A stretch of 64,000 nt of DNA from Labyrinthula sp. Ha (taxonomy: Eukaryota > Sar > Bigyra > Labyrinthulida > Labyrinthulaceae): positions 186,001 to 250,000 of the forward strand of contig JAALGZ010000021.1 of NCBI GenBank assembly GCA_015227615.1. Reading direction: 5' to 3'. The notes under the pieces are model-generated. The model worked only from the letters and a program-made list of their open reading frames with translations, made no database searches and was not told the DNA's origin. The position numbers and the translations under genes are program-made. Shown here in pieces: positions 19,648 through 33,100 of this stretch. Each line of letters begins with the position of its first letter. Position 1 is the first letter of the stretch.

Positions 19648-22323
19648 CTTTGGTAAGTAACTCTGATTTGGTTTTGTTTAGTTTGGTAAATGTAGTATTA
19701 CAGATTGCTATACTTTTGGGTAAAGTTGCAAATGTAGCATGAGGTGTCAACTTCTTAAGAATTGATTTTGGTATTTTTTAGGAAGTCTGAAGGTTTTTTT
19801 TGGAACAAATAGATTAAGTAAAGTAAACATTAAATATGATATTCAATATATAAATTCCTTAACTTTTAAGATAGATATTTTAGTTTGAGCTTCATTATTG
19901 ATGCAACCAACTATAAAGAAAAAGATAGAGAGAATCATTTAGCACAAATAGAACTCCTATTCCTCTCTTGTCAGAAATGAAATACAAGAAGTAATTTAAG
20001 TGATATTGTTTAATTAAAATTAGCACAGAATTCCTATTACTTTTCAGAGAACGGATTTTCTTTTATTTTTATCGTTTCTAAAGCATATGAAAGACTTGCT
20101 TAGCCAAAAATGTGAGAAGATAGTGGAGCTATGTTCCTTCAAAAGATAAGAGATATAAAAAGTCTTAGATGATGCAATATTATATTTAGTAACTATAGAT
20201 CATATGCTTCCCTTCTCATGTAAACGTCCATTGCTCTGAAGCCATTGTTACTACTTCATCAAGCCATGGTGTCTCCCCTAATACCACTTATATGACTGAA
20301 AAATCTGCGCAATTATTATACGAACTTAAGATGTTATATATCTGGGAGCTGACCAAGCTTTGGCTCCAATATCATAAGCAAAAAAATAAGTCGTCAAAGA
20401 TAAAAAATATTTGTCAGTACTCACAGTTAATGATATACATCCATTGCTTCTTTTCAGCTTTTAGCGTAACGCTGAGATAACCTTTAAAGGAATCTTCGCA
20501 AAGTTGGCTGATAAGATTCTTATTTTGGTGCAGCATTGTCAGATGCATTGGGAAATAAGGTATAAATAGAATGAAATGAATATTATTTTCGTTCAGATTG
20601 ACAGTTTATTTGTTAACCGCTCTAGGGCTGAGATGGTGTATTAACGCATTTTCTTACATGAGAATATATTTAGCTTTCACAGAATGTAAAATTGAAGAAA
20701 TTAGTGCTTTATTACACATATAGTTTCAGAGAAAACTTCACCAGTGCAGAATGAATGAGAGCTGAATTAACCACTTTTTCATGGTACTAAAGTTAGAATA
20801 ATAGCCACGCTTCGTCACATGCAATAAAACTCAAATACTGACATTGAAAAAAACAATATCTATCAAATCGAAACAAAAATACTTTATTCTGGCAAGCCAA
20901 GCCCCATCTTTCGAGAAGCCTATGTTAAAATTGCACATGAAGTTATTTTGTCTAGACTGTTGGAAATATTAAATGGAATGCAGGATGATGACAATATCAT
21001 GCTTTGATTTGATCAAAGGTTTTGGTAGAAGCAGCAGCAGAACAGATCACTGTTTATGAAGTCCCCTGTATTTAACCAGTGCTTCGCAATAATTAAGCCA
21101 AAAAAACCTTTGGCACATCATCAAGTTATTATCAAAGAGATCTTCAAACTTTATTAACAAGAATTAGAGGAAGAAAAGTAGTATGAGTCAGAGTTAAAGC
21201 TCAGTGTCCAGTTGTAGGTATATAGCTCCAATGACGCGAAATTGTTGCAGTAAGTCTTTCATTTTCTAGAGAAATTCATAGTTAGTTAGCCTATCCTAGA
21301 CATCCAAAAGTACTAAGAACTAAATTTTACTCACTAATAACTAGAACAGAAAAACAAGCGTAACGCGAAAAAATACTTAAAACTTCAAAAGGGAATAAGT
21401 ATTTTTACGTTCAAACAGGTGCCAAATTGATACCACTTTGACGAACTGGTTACCAAAGAAAGCTTGAATCTAGGTTTCTTCAATCTTAAGTACTTTTTAT
21501 TTCTCTAAGGAGTTGCTAGATCATATTACCTCTTAATTTCTAAAGTTCATCGGTCAAACCGTATTAAAAAACTTTCATGATAATAGTGATTCCAAGAGAA
21601 CAATATTAGTCTTCATTGAATAAAAATTCGAAATAAGTTCAACGTAGAATAAAAGACAGTGGTTTAAAGAATAAAAACTAAGACTTTGACTGAATGTAGA
21701 AAAGGATTAACTATTCCATTAAGGTATAATGACAATCAGGAACCAGGGTGAGTTATCGAGAAATGAGACATCATCGGGAATTCACATAAAACGAAATACT
21801 TACGGGAAGAAAAAAAGGGCCTCTGGTTGTAAATGGAAAGTTCTCGAGAAACGGTAAATACTTTCTTGGGAATTCAGTCTCGACCCGATTACTGATGTCT
21901 ATTTTAGTACAGTTCTTCCCGTAATATAAAATAAGAATAGAGGGACAAGGTCATATTTGAATAGACAAAGAGAATAACCTTAGGTTTTCAATAGGAAACA
22001 TTCTTTTGGAATGCAACTAGTTACACAGTAGGTAATACTTTCATGTTGCACTTCAACTTCCAGAAGTATAGAGAAAAAGAACTTGTCGCGTGATTAAACT
22101 ATGTAGAGTAGCCTGGACTTTGTTCAATGTTGTTCTTTATTTATGAAAAACGTGATGAACAAATCCAAAAGGAAGGTGACCAAGTGTTAGTTTGTTTTAA
22201 CGAGCAATATTGACCCAGAGGTTGAATTGATCATTTCAGTTGTTTACTGGAATCAAAGTCCTTCTAGACAAAATTATTTCTCAACACTGGTTATGAAATA
22301 TTATAAATTAAATACAAATTTAC
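19648..22323. other. Gene desert
   Basis: 2.7 kb between the V-ATPase start and the golgin-like gene's stop. I see only short open frames without recognisable motifs, no RNA gene and no clear repeat. The V-ATPase promoter must lie at its left edge. Confidence 0.55.
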
Positions 22324-24157
22324 TCAACTCTTTGTGAGTGCATCTATTTGTTGTATAAATGCCTGCTTTGAAACTCGCATTTGATGTCGCAAGTCTTCAA
22401 TAACCTCTTGTTTCTCGGCTAACGCTCGTGCAAACTCTTTTTTTTCATTTTCTTCTATTTTATTCTCATTTTCTTTGAATAAAATATTTGTAAATTCTTC
22501 TTTCATTAAGAACATTTGTTCTTCCATTTTTCTAACTTGTTCTCTTAAACTTATTATTTGTTTATCTTTATTTTTTATCTCTTGTATCAAAACTACATTT
22601 CCAGATTTATCCTCTAAATCTTCCTCTTCAGTAATTGGAATATTCTTCAGATCAAGAGATTGGATTATTTGAGTGGGACTTTCAAACATACCAATCAGCG
22701 AAACTGGTTTTGCAGCTACTTTTGATTCTCTTGACATATACGAAGACTTTCTTGATCTTCGAAAGCCTGACTTCACTGATCTCGAAGCTATGGAAATACT
22801 TTTGGTTTCTTCATTTCTTTCCTTTGCATTTGCTATTTGGATTCTTAAATCACAAATCTCAGATTCTACTGAACTTACAGAGGTCCTCAATTTTTCTATT
22901 TCAATCTTTCTGTTCTCAAGAAGAATGTCTTTTTCAACAATATTACGAAGATATTCCTGTTTTTCTTGTTCAACTGAATTTAGTTTATTTTGAAAAATTA
23001 TTTTCTCTTCCTTTTCAGTTTGTAATGAAGATACTGATTTATTATATTTATCCTGCAAGTTTCGAAATTCGTCTTTTAAATTTGATATTTCTGTTTCGTT
23101 TGGAATAACTCTTTGTAAGAGAACATTATTATCTTGTTTAAGTTTATTTATTTCTTGTTCAAAGTTCAATTCTTTTTTTGAAATTTCCATGTTTAGACTT
23201 TCAACAAGTTCAACAAGTTCTTGTTTTTCTTTTCGTTCTTCATCCAACATCTTTTTTACATTCAAACTAATTTCTTTCTCATGATTGTCTTCTTTCTTTT
23301 TATCATTTTCTTTTTCTCTCTGATTAAATTTACTTTTTTGTTCTTGATTCAACTTCTTCAAGCTTACAATCTGCTTTTGCAAAATCTCAACTTCACCTTT
23401 GCTTTTTTCCAACTTACTTCTTAACCCTTGATTCTCATCTTTTTTTGAATTTAATTCTTTTTCCACATTTTCTTTTTGCTTGGAAATTTCTTTGCGGGAT
23501 GTTTTTAAGTTTTCCAGATTTTTCTGGTTAAGTTCATTTTGCTTAACTTTCACTAACAAAGAATCATTGTCTCTTATCAAGCTTTCTTTTTCAAGTTTAA
23601 TTTCTTTATTCTTTTTTTCCAGTGCACCAATTCTTTTAGACAACTTCAAACCTTCATTCAATAAATTTTCATACTTTTCTTGAACTTCACTATTTCTTAA
23701 ACTTTTAAGTTTGTCATTAACCTCTTCAATTTCCTGCATTTGTTTCATTGATAAAATATTTAAATTTTCTAGTTGCTTTTCTCTTTGTACTAGTAAATTC
23801 TTTGTTTCTTCATCCCCATTTCCTCTAACATAAAGCTCGATTGCCTGTAAAGACTCGTCCCAAGGTTTGGACCTTAAAGATATAAAAGAAGACACAAAAT
23901 TTATATCAACTGAAAGTTTTTCTTCTTTTTGTTCTGATTCACTTTCAAGTTGTTCCTGAGGAATGTCTTTTCTTGTTTCGTCCGAAGTTTCAGGTTCAGT
24001 TTCTTCGTCTTCTTCAAGTGCTTGATCAATTTGCTCTTCAATTTTATTTTTAATATCTGATAAATTTGTTACCAAATTATCGAATCCTGATTTAAAATCC
24101 AAACTGTTGAACCCTAAGAAAAATTAAGAGTTCAAAGTTTCTACCTGTGAAATTCAT
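22324..24157 (-). CDS. Golgin-like long coiled-coil protein, two exons
   Basis: The main ORF begins without an ATG; reading across a 31-nt intron (24144-24114) adds a 13-nt first exon, ATGAATTTCACAG (24157-24145), and gives a 600-residue protein starting MNFTGFNSLDFKSGFDNLV. The N-terminus is a short amphipathic segment followed by an acidic stretch (IDQALEEDEETE), as in golgins that bind curved Golgi membranes (TMF and GMAP-210 types). Residues about 85-440 are almost unbroken heptad coiled coil rich in Glu, Lys, Leu and Asn. A Ser/Arg-rich linker (about 440-515, SRSVKSGFRRSRKSSYMSRE) precedes a final coiled coil to the end. No GRIP domain is visible. Golgi tethering is inferred from architecture only; any long coiled-coil protein could look similar. 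Confidence 0.7.
24114..24144 (-). other. 31-nt spliceosomal intron of the golgin-like gene
   Basis: Begins GTAGAAACTTT and ends TTTTTCTTAG. Removing it joins ACA-G to GG-TTC in frame and supplies the only ATG for the long ORF. The sequence ends match the three introns of the PP2C gene. Confidence 0.75.
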
Positions 24158-27100
24158 GCTGGTTTTTTGGTTTTCTTTCGCGGTAATCTACCATGGTGTT
24201 CCTTCAAAGTTAATATGACATTACCAGCTGATGGGGACAAAACACAACTTAGAAGAAGTGAGGATGGAGAGTCCTCATCGTTGATAACTGTTGATGTAAC
24301 AAAAATAATCGGATAAAAGAAACAATATAAATATACTATTAAGATACTTCTTCTGTTAGTACACCTTTTTTCGGCTACTTTTATGAGCTTGAAAGGTTGT
24401 CAAATCCCCCTTCGTTAACTGTGAAGTTGTTATTGCAATCAACATTTTGAACAAACCATTAACCAACACAAAAAAAAAACAGATACTAAAAGTTTTCATA
24501 GTTATATATTATTACTCTCCCACCTTCACTTTGATTGTTGTATCACCTGTAAGAATAGCATGCATATAGTTCTTATTGGTTTAGTTGTACATTGGATATT
24601 AGTTTTGCGTCAAGTTCTCATCTTAGATAAGAAACAGTAAGTTACATAGTATATAATAGCAAATTTCATCAAAAAATATTATAAAAATTACTCAAAGTCA
24701 AATTCAGCTCTCTAAACTTTATTCGATTACTCTAAATGAAGTACCTTACAGCCGGTTCAACCTTACTACAATTAACTGTATCATAGCATATTTTGTAAGC
24801 AAAGCAAGCTTAAAATAAGATAAATATTATTTTTTTGGTTTTAATGCATTACTTTCCCTTGAACTGAACTACGAGGAAGTCGTTCACTGGGTCCTATGTT
24901 ATTTACTTGTATATAAATGTGCCTAAGAGGTTATTCTAAATTATAGCCCCAAAGAAACTCTCATGATGACTTCATATACTTACTATCTTTACGAGAATCG
25001 AGACTTAGGTATATTTTTTAACACAATTAGATAACACTACCTTGCCCTCGTAATTTTCTATTCCGATACGGGTGCAGCCTGAAGAATTTTGTTGGCAAAC
25101 GTACTCTGCATCACCTGAAGATGATTATGAAGCTATTTACTCTGACCTCGTTAATAAACTAGCTCAAATAAATAAGCCTAGTTTTTCGCTGATTCTCTTC
25201 AATACGATAATTTATTTTCATTACCTCTAGCATTGTGTTTGACATATGCCTATATATGACTAAGTGAGCTTATTTCTACAAAATTTGTGAGATTTTCCTA
25301 CATCATACCTAAGTACTCTTTGGCTATGATTAGACCTGATTATGGCTCTGATTTTCATAGCTCTCCCTGGGGCATTTCCCAGTTATACAATAAGATAAAA
25401 ATCAAGGTAATATAATAATTAATGTAAATGGAACTTGTTACCAAAGATTATGGATGGCTCCTTCTAATATTATACTCTAAAATTTCCTCTTGATTTATTA
25501 ACAAGTAGATATAGGAAAAATAAGAACACCCTTTTGCAAGTGCCAATTCCTAAGGTGAAATAGTGGTTATATGCTATGCCTATATCTCAGACGTTAAAAG
25601 ATAAGAGAAATTGTTTAAATATAATATGAAATAGATTTACCAGTTGCACTCTATTCAATGCCAGAAACTAGAATGTGAGCTCATCAAACAGTACAATTTT
25701 TAATGATGTATCTATTTTGAAGGAGGCTCAAGCATGATCTATACTAATTCTAGGTATATTATCTATATTCTGTTCCTTTGCTCTTCACAAACTTACTCTT
25801 GTAGAGAATATGGTTGTGAGATTAGTCTTAGACTCATAGAATATCACAAGGTCTATGCTGCTAATATTTTCTTTATGAGTATTTTTTTTTGCTTGAGCTA
25901 GTGTGGACATTTAAATAAACATAAACCTTAAGCCAAAGCAACTACTCCATTATGATATATAAAGAGACAGAGCTCCTTCAATTAATCCTCAGATTAAGGA
26001 AATGAGAGATCGTGTATATTTCCTCAATACTAACTTATAACTAGCTGAAATATTCTTATAATCTTAGATAGTGGTTATACAGTCCTCTATCCAGAATTTG
26101 CGAAAAGCACGACTATGTACCCCACTACTCATATTCATATTTTAGTTTGGTCATTAACATAGATGTACCTCAAGCATCGATAAATAGTCTACTCGCTCCA
26201 GTTTAGGATGAGGTGATGGAAGAAAAAAAAACTGGAGCTCAAGTAGGTATGGAGCATCCAAAAATGCCCGTTTTCCATCCGGTTGCCCGTCTCTTTAATT
26301 TTCAATTACCTAAGCAACCACCCAAAAAAAATTAAAAAATAAACTTATACAAGACCAGAAAAAAGAAAAGGTTGCAAACTCCGAGGAAACGAAGAACATT
26401 TAGTTCCCTGTGCTATACAAAAACTTAAGTCTGTGCCTATAGCAACATGGTCTTAAGTCATAGGTTTTCTATAGCTAGAAGGTAAATCGAGGAAATTTAA
26501 CAGGGAGAGTGAGGGCAAAACATAGAAAAAAATAAGATATTCCTTTTATAAAATATGTAGAAATTTTCAACCTCTCAATTACCATAATAGCAGATTCCTG
26601 TCAAAGAGGTTATATAATTTAAGTACCTAAGAGCTTTATATAGAATGTAAATAAATTTAAATTTTTTCTTAAACTTAAAACCACATATATATTTTAGGTA
26701 AAGCCTATAATTAATGCTGATAGCCAAATTTCTAGACTCATTGTCTGGCATTGCCATCTTCATTGCTTCAAAATATTCCACTTAGACCCCGTTATATTTT
26801 AATAAAACTCTATGTACTATTTAACAGTAGTTTCGTTGCTCCAAGATAATATGATTCCAGTGAAGGTACTCTATCCTAGGCGTATGGAGCATATTCCAGT
26901 AGTAGATGGATGGAAAGAAAATCCCAACCAATCTATAAAAGTAAATGGAGTGAACTGTGTTAAACACTGTCTCCAAAAAAATTAAATAAGGGAGAAAATT
27001 GAGATTTGATAACAAAAGGAAGAAAGTTAATATGGTTGTTAAAAGAAGGGAGGGGTTCGTGGAAGAGGATACTTACCGCAATGCAATCGCTGAAGGGGTT

Positions 27101-30100
27101 TTCATTAATTTTCTTTTCATGAACTAAGTTCGTAGAATAGAAATTCTTCTACACCTTTCGGGAGACCTGAGACACATATATAGAGAGAGAAAATTACTTG
27201 TCAGAAAATTAATTATAACGATTATTCTCAAACTCTTCAATGGAAAAGTATTAATATATATGGTAACTTCTCTTCTGTTGAATCATAAAGTTGTTTAATG
27301 TTAACCTACACTTGCTCTGTAGCTTGATTTTGTACAATTAATATCAACAACTCTTCCATGGAAAAGTAACTTGTTGAAAAACTATAGCATTTTAATCCAA
27401 TCCATTTTGTGCTAACATTACACTGAGCTCCTAAAACTTGTTGCTAAGAGTAAGAAAGGATTCAATGAACCCTGTTCAATGTTCAAAATTGTAAGGATAC
27501 CAGCAACAGAGTGTTGCATTGCCGAAGTTTCTTAAGTGATGAATCAACAGTGAACAACAAACAATTTCTAACCAAAAGCCAAAATTCGTCTTCTTGGTTG
27601 AGTAATTACTCAATTCAGAACAACCTCCATCTCATTGAGAACCCCCAGAACACAGACTATATAGCTGGAGTAACGCCGATTTGTCTGAAGGTATCCACGT
27701 ACTTAAACAGAAAGCGAGACCTGTTTGTAATGAAAAAAATTAATTTTGAAAAAAATGAAAGGTTATAGGAAAAGATTACCAGAGGATCTCCCTGATTCCA
27801 AATGCAGCTGCCTATGAGACTGAAACTGAAGAAGACTTTATTTAAAACAGCTTGAAGAAGGAAAACCTACCAGTATCGCACCACTTAATATAACCAAAAG
27901 GCTACAGTTTAACTCTTGGCTATATTTGGTTATTATATTGCTACGTATATATGGTTTCTACAAATGTTGCAGCTACTATTAAAGGTTATGATTTATGTTT
28001 TACAGTTTATTTGGAACGACCTTTAGCCGGTTGAGCAGCAGCGTGGGAAAACTCGATCCCCAGCAGAAGCGAAAGCCCAAATATTATCTTTTGATGCTAG
28101 CAGCTAATATCAATCAGAAGACAATATTAAGAAGAATTAAAACTAGTCGAAGTGGAAAAAAATTCAAGGACTACGTTTAAAACTTACATATGCATATATC
28201 GCTTAACAAAATTACAATAAGGTCTACATAGTAATTAATTGATGAAACAAAGAGAGTTAATTTAGTTTTTGATGGACTCGTATCTTAGAAACTACTATGA
28301 GCTATGCAATGATATGTGTACCGGCTTAAAATTATCTTCTTGAATATTTGACCTTATTATGTTATTACGCTTGTTTACCTTTCTTTCAGTATATCGTCAA
28401 GTTTTCTTAGTCAAGTTTTAAATCTGCTCGAATTATATCTTGTACATGACATACAAAAATCTGTTGTGGATAAAATCAGGGACCCAAATTCAAAACATGC
28501 ATCTCTATCCTTAAAAACTACTCATATTTTGCACAGCTATGCACTATTATTTCATTGCCACGCACTTTGTTCCACTTTAGATATTAATTTATTCATGCAT
28601 TATCACCGAGAACAACAAAATGTGAAACCCCAATATCTAAGTAATTACTATGAAATAGAAGATGTTACTTATAAAGTTTTAAAATTTTCTTGAGGTGTTT
28701 TCATATTACCTATATAAATATTAGCAGCCTTTCATAGATCACCATCATATTGAATCAACGTAATCGCTCTGCTAATATTTTCCCTGAAACACTAAATAAA
28801 AATTTTTATAATTCTTTTTATAAATCTGAAACACTTTACTAATTTGGTTCTATTTAATATTATCTGTTTCTATTTTGCAAGAGCAGGCTCATTTCTTGAG
28901 TTTTTTTTGTATTTTTTTGTAGATTAAATCCAATATAGTTCCAAAGGCTTCTATACAGATGTCTTGATGGGTGTTAAAGATATATGAGCTCAAGGAAATA
29001 GGCTTCTGTTCCAAAGATAAATTTAGAGAGATAAGGGCGCACCCCATACGATCTCAAAACTCCATCTTTTCAGACGAATCTTATCGTAATAATTGAATTT
29101 TGTTGCAGTTTCAAAGGATCGTGTCATAAATAGCTTAACCAATGATACAATAGAATTTACTTGACATGTCTTAAGATATAACATTTTCCTTAGAATAAGT
29201 TATAACAACTTTGCTTTAATCGCGTTAATTAAAATTATTGTACATTTCATGCAATCAAGCTGAATAATAGGTTGGGCAATCACCCCTTAATTCACAGGGA
29301 TGATAGTTTTTATTATATATGAGGCTAATTATACACCCATTTTCGGAAAGATTTACCCAAAGATTTTAATTTAGACATCGAGAAAATTCTTCATATTTAC
29401 TTCTGAGTTTTACCTTGTTAGTTTTTTCTCAAATCGAGGATCCGCTTTTCTCGGACTCGAAATGTTAATTATAACTTTTACGTTAAGAAACAAAAGTCTT
29501 TACAGACGCGATATAAATGTTTTCCATCTCCCCTAATTTTCCTTTTATTTGGTTATCTAAATTTTTTGAACTCTCCGTTGATATCAGAAGTGTATTCAAC
29601 GCATATTTCTGTATCATATATACAGCCTCTGAGGTGTAAGAATATAATATTATTTTATGGCAACAGGTTTTAATTTTTTCGGTTGTTGCAAGAAATTCTT
29701 TTTCTGAACCTTTTCACAAATTTTTTTGATAAAGTTTCAGGATTTTTTTTGTCTAAATATTTTGCTTGTTTTCTTTGAGAGAAGCATACCCGGGGGTTAT
29801 TAAAGATTTTAAATGAACTCCTATAACTCTTATAACCTCTAACAAATCAGACTTATTTACCATTCCATATAAAAGGAGCTTAAAGTTACCGACCATAGGG
29901 TACAAAAATAAAATTATTATGCATATAGATGGGTTTAAACATTCAGTTTAAAATTTCAGGAAGCTGTATAGTACAGTCAAAACATGTGATTGCACTAAGA
30001 TGAAGTCAAAATAGCTCATAGGCGTACATATATTTCAATAGACTTCAATACATGGTATGATAATAGTAACTACCGATTTCTTATACCCAATATATGTGCG

Positions 30101-33100
30101 AGCAAGAGTCATTTCATATATCTGCAGCTTTACAACTTTCTCAATGCTATCAATTATCAAGTCAAAATATTCTTATGAGAATATGTATTGATCTGCTAAA
30201 AACACAATGTCAAGACCTATTAATAAACAAGGTATGATCCTATTGAAGACAAAAACCATCCATTGTTGAGTCAAAATTTCATCACATTCTACGAATTTCC
30301 TATTACATTTCCTGAGTTTTTGAGGGTGATTCAAAACTATTGTCATATTTCCAAAGAATATGGATGAGTCCAATTTCCAATCAGTTAATCTGAATTAGAG
30401 GTGTAACTATTCTCAAAACAATCTGAAGAAGTTTTATAATATTCAATTAGTCCCTTAATAGTGTATATGAAAGCATATTTAATTTTATAATCGTCACTGA
30501 CGCACTTAGAACAAAGATAGAAAGGCCCACTAATCTAGGAATGACTAGATTCTATAACCTTCTTATTAAACACTTGCTATGTCAAAAAGCGGTATCTTTT
30601 GAAAAACTCTTGTAAGAATTCTTATTGTTATTGCAGTTTACTGAATTTTAGTCTTAGCTTGGTTCTAGTGGTTTAGACGTGGTATTTCTTAACAAATCAG
30701 TTCTCTTATTTTTGTGAAATTTTATTTTCAATACCAAAGCATATTTACTCACAGGGAAGAGATTTACGGATACCAGATTCTGTACATAAAAAAAACAACC
30801 TATTTACTCCAATATATCTAATGCAGATTCAAGTGGTCCAATTTTAATTACATGATTTAGTTTCACAGTTAAAGAATCATGGTAATACGATTAGTTTATC
30901 AATCAGAAAACAACAACAAAAATCCATGGAGACTCTGATCTCTGAAATATCCTTATTATATTATAATAAATACAATTTAATAATTAATTTGTCGATGATG
31001 ACCCGATATACTTTCTTCAGAGAAAGCTTCTTTTTACATTAGTACTGCATGCTAAAGAGAGATCATGGTAACAGAAATTATCTAACATAAATGACAGAAC
31101 TCGTATCGGCAACTATGTTTAGAATAAATAACTTTACAGGTTGCTCGAATATAATATCTCTATCTAATTTGCAGTTACAATCAGATTATGAGACTTATGG
31201 TTTCATGCATGTATTTTTGCTTATAACAAACTTCTTTTATACTACCCCCTTAATGATTTGTATTCTCGTAGGATTAGAATTATATTTCGGATTCACTATG
31301 AATGATAGTAAACATTAAACTTACTTCCTTATCACCCCTGAGCTAATTTGAAAATGAAAAATAATAGTTTAAAATCTTAAGAATTCTCGATAATTGCCGA
31401 GGTTTTGGGCTGATAACCCTACTTAAGAGCCATTTTTATGCTATTTGTAACACGATATGAACTTAGGTAACTATATTTGAGTTGTACACCCAATAAATTT
31501 GACATAAAATAACCATGACTTTGACCAGGTAGCACATATTCAAAAATCTTACCAAGATTTCTAAGGAACTCGGACTACAATTCTCTGTGGCAACGCTGTG
31601 TTTTTTGTTCTTTTTATATATGAAAACTTACATATGTTTTAAATGAAGTAGTACATTTTATTGATATACATGTTACCCTAAAAAAGGTAAAGAACTATAT
31701 GAATATACATGGAATAACAGGATTTAGCTTGTATTAATATCATCATTCGTTCATCATTCCGAGTTTATAAACCAACCCACCCAGGATACAGGAGGCTTCT
31801 AAGGCATAATTTTCTTTAAATTTTGAAAGAAAACAAGTTGTTGTTTCCATCGATTCTTTGTAGAAAATACTGTGCAAAGTTTTTTAAAACCTGTATTGGG
31901 TTGATACTTAAGCACCGTGGAAAGAATGATGTATTAAATGTTAAAATTTCAGCCAACTTTGCTAATGATCTAGTGAATTTAATTTCTTACATCCTCTAGT
32001 TTACAACTTTATGGATGAAATTTTGCCTTGGTATCCTCCACAAGTAAATATATCATAGTATTGATTTTCTTAAGACCCTTCTGTAACTTTTAAACAAAAG
32101 TAACAAAACTTTCTATAGCGTAGTGGATGTTCTATTATTTAAAGTGCAACGAATAAGGAAAAGTTAGTTAAAAATCTCTCTGGGATTAATTTAAGACTAA
32201 ACCTTTTAGTATTTAAGTTATACAAGTTTGTCAGATGCTTGATAAAATATGTCCACAAAGCGTTTGTATTTTAAATATTAAATTTAACCCCAAACTTTGG
32301 TTGCCTACTCTAGTAAACGGTTGAAGTATATGTAAATATAAGTTGACCTACCAAACTTGTATCTCAAGTGAAAGATTTATTATATTATTACGGATAAATC
32401 TAATAACTCAGTTGGATTACCCCTGCATTTCCCGGGTACATCAGGGTAGACTTGCTCTTCCAGGATACTGCGTTAAGGACATGTATCAGTTATAAATTTC
32501 AAAACGATAGCGTCAACGTTCAGTTTATGTTCATTATGTTCTTGCAATGGTTAAGGTATTTTGTAAAATGTTGTTTAAGATTTATTTGCTGTGCAACTTC
32601 AGTGTTCAGAAGAAGATAAGACAAATTAGCTTTCATAGGTATTGTTAACAAACACCAGAAAATATATTTTCTATTTAAGTTTATGAATACACCAAGAAGA
32701 GTAATCATCATTAGTAAGTTTTAGTTGGAAACAGTTTCACTTGGGAAAAAGTGTAATATGAATTTTTTTTGTAGAAGAGATTGTTTCTATATAATTTATC
32801 AATTAAGCATTTTTTGATATGTGAATCGAAGATTATAGCAATCGTCGACATATGAACTTAAAGGGGTAGGAAACTAAAACAAGATATTCACAGGCAGTTT
32901 CTTATAATTGATAAAATCTTAATTTTAGCCTATAGCACAGTATAGATACGAGATTAGCCATAATTTAAATTACAAATTCTGAATAGGAGCTACTTAGTCC
33001 ATACTAGCGTAGAGAAACGGTTTAGTCTCTTGGTCTAGCGGTTGAACGGAGTCACACTTTAAAATTTTATTAATTTCAGAGCTATAAGCATTAACATGGG

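Noticed and set aside
22324-24102. Golgin-like ORF starting at a TTG at 24102
   Set aside because: A eukaryotic gene should not start at TTG. The 31-nt intron and ATG micro-exon at 24145-24157 explain the start better.
33021-33060. tRNA-like sequence with TGGTCTAGCGGTTGA, close to a tRNA A-box
   Set aside because: No B-box (GGTTCGANTCC) follows at the proper distance and no cloverleaf can be folded. At most a decayed tRNA-derived fragment.
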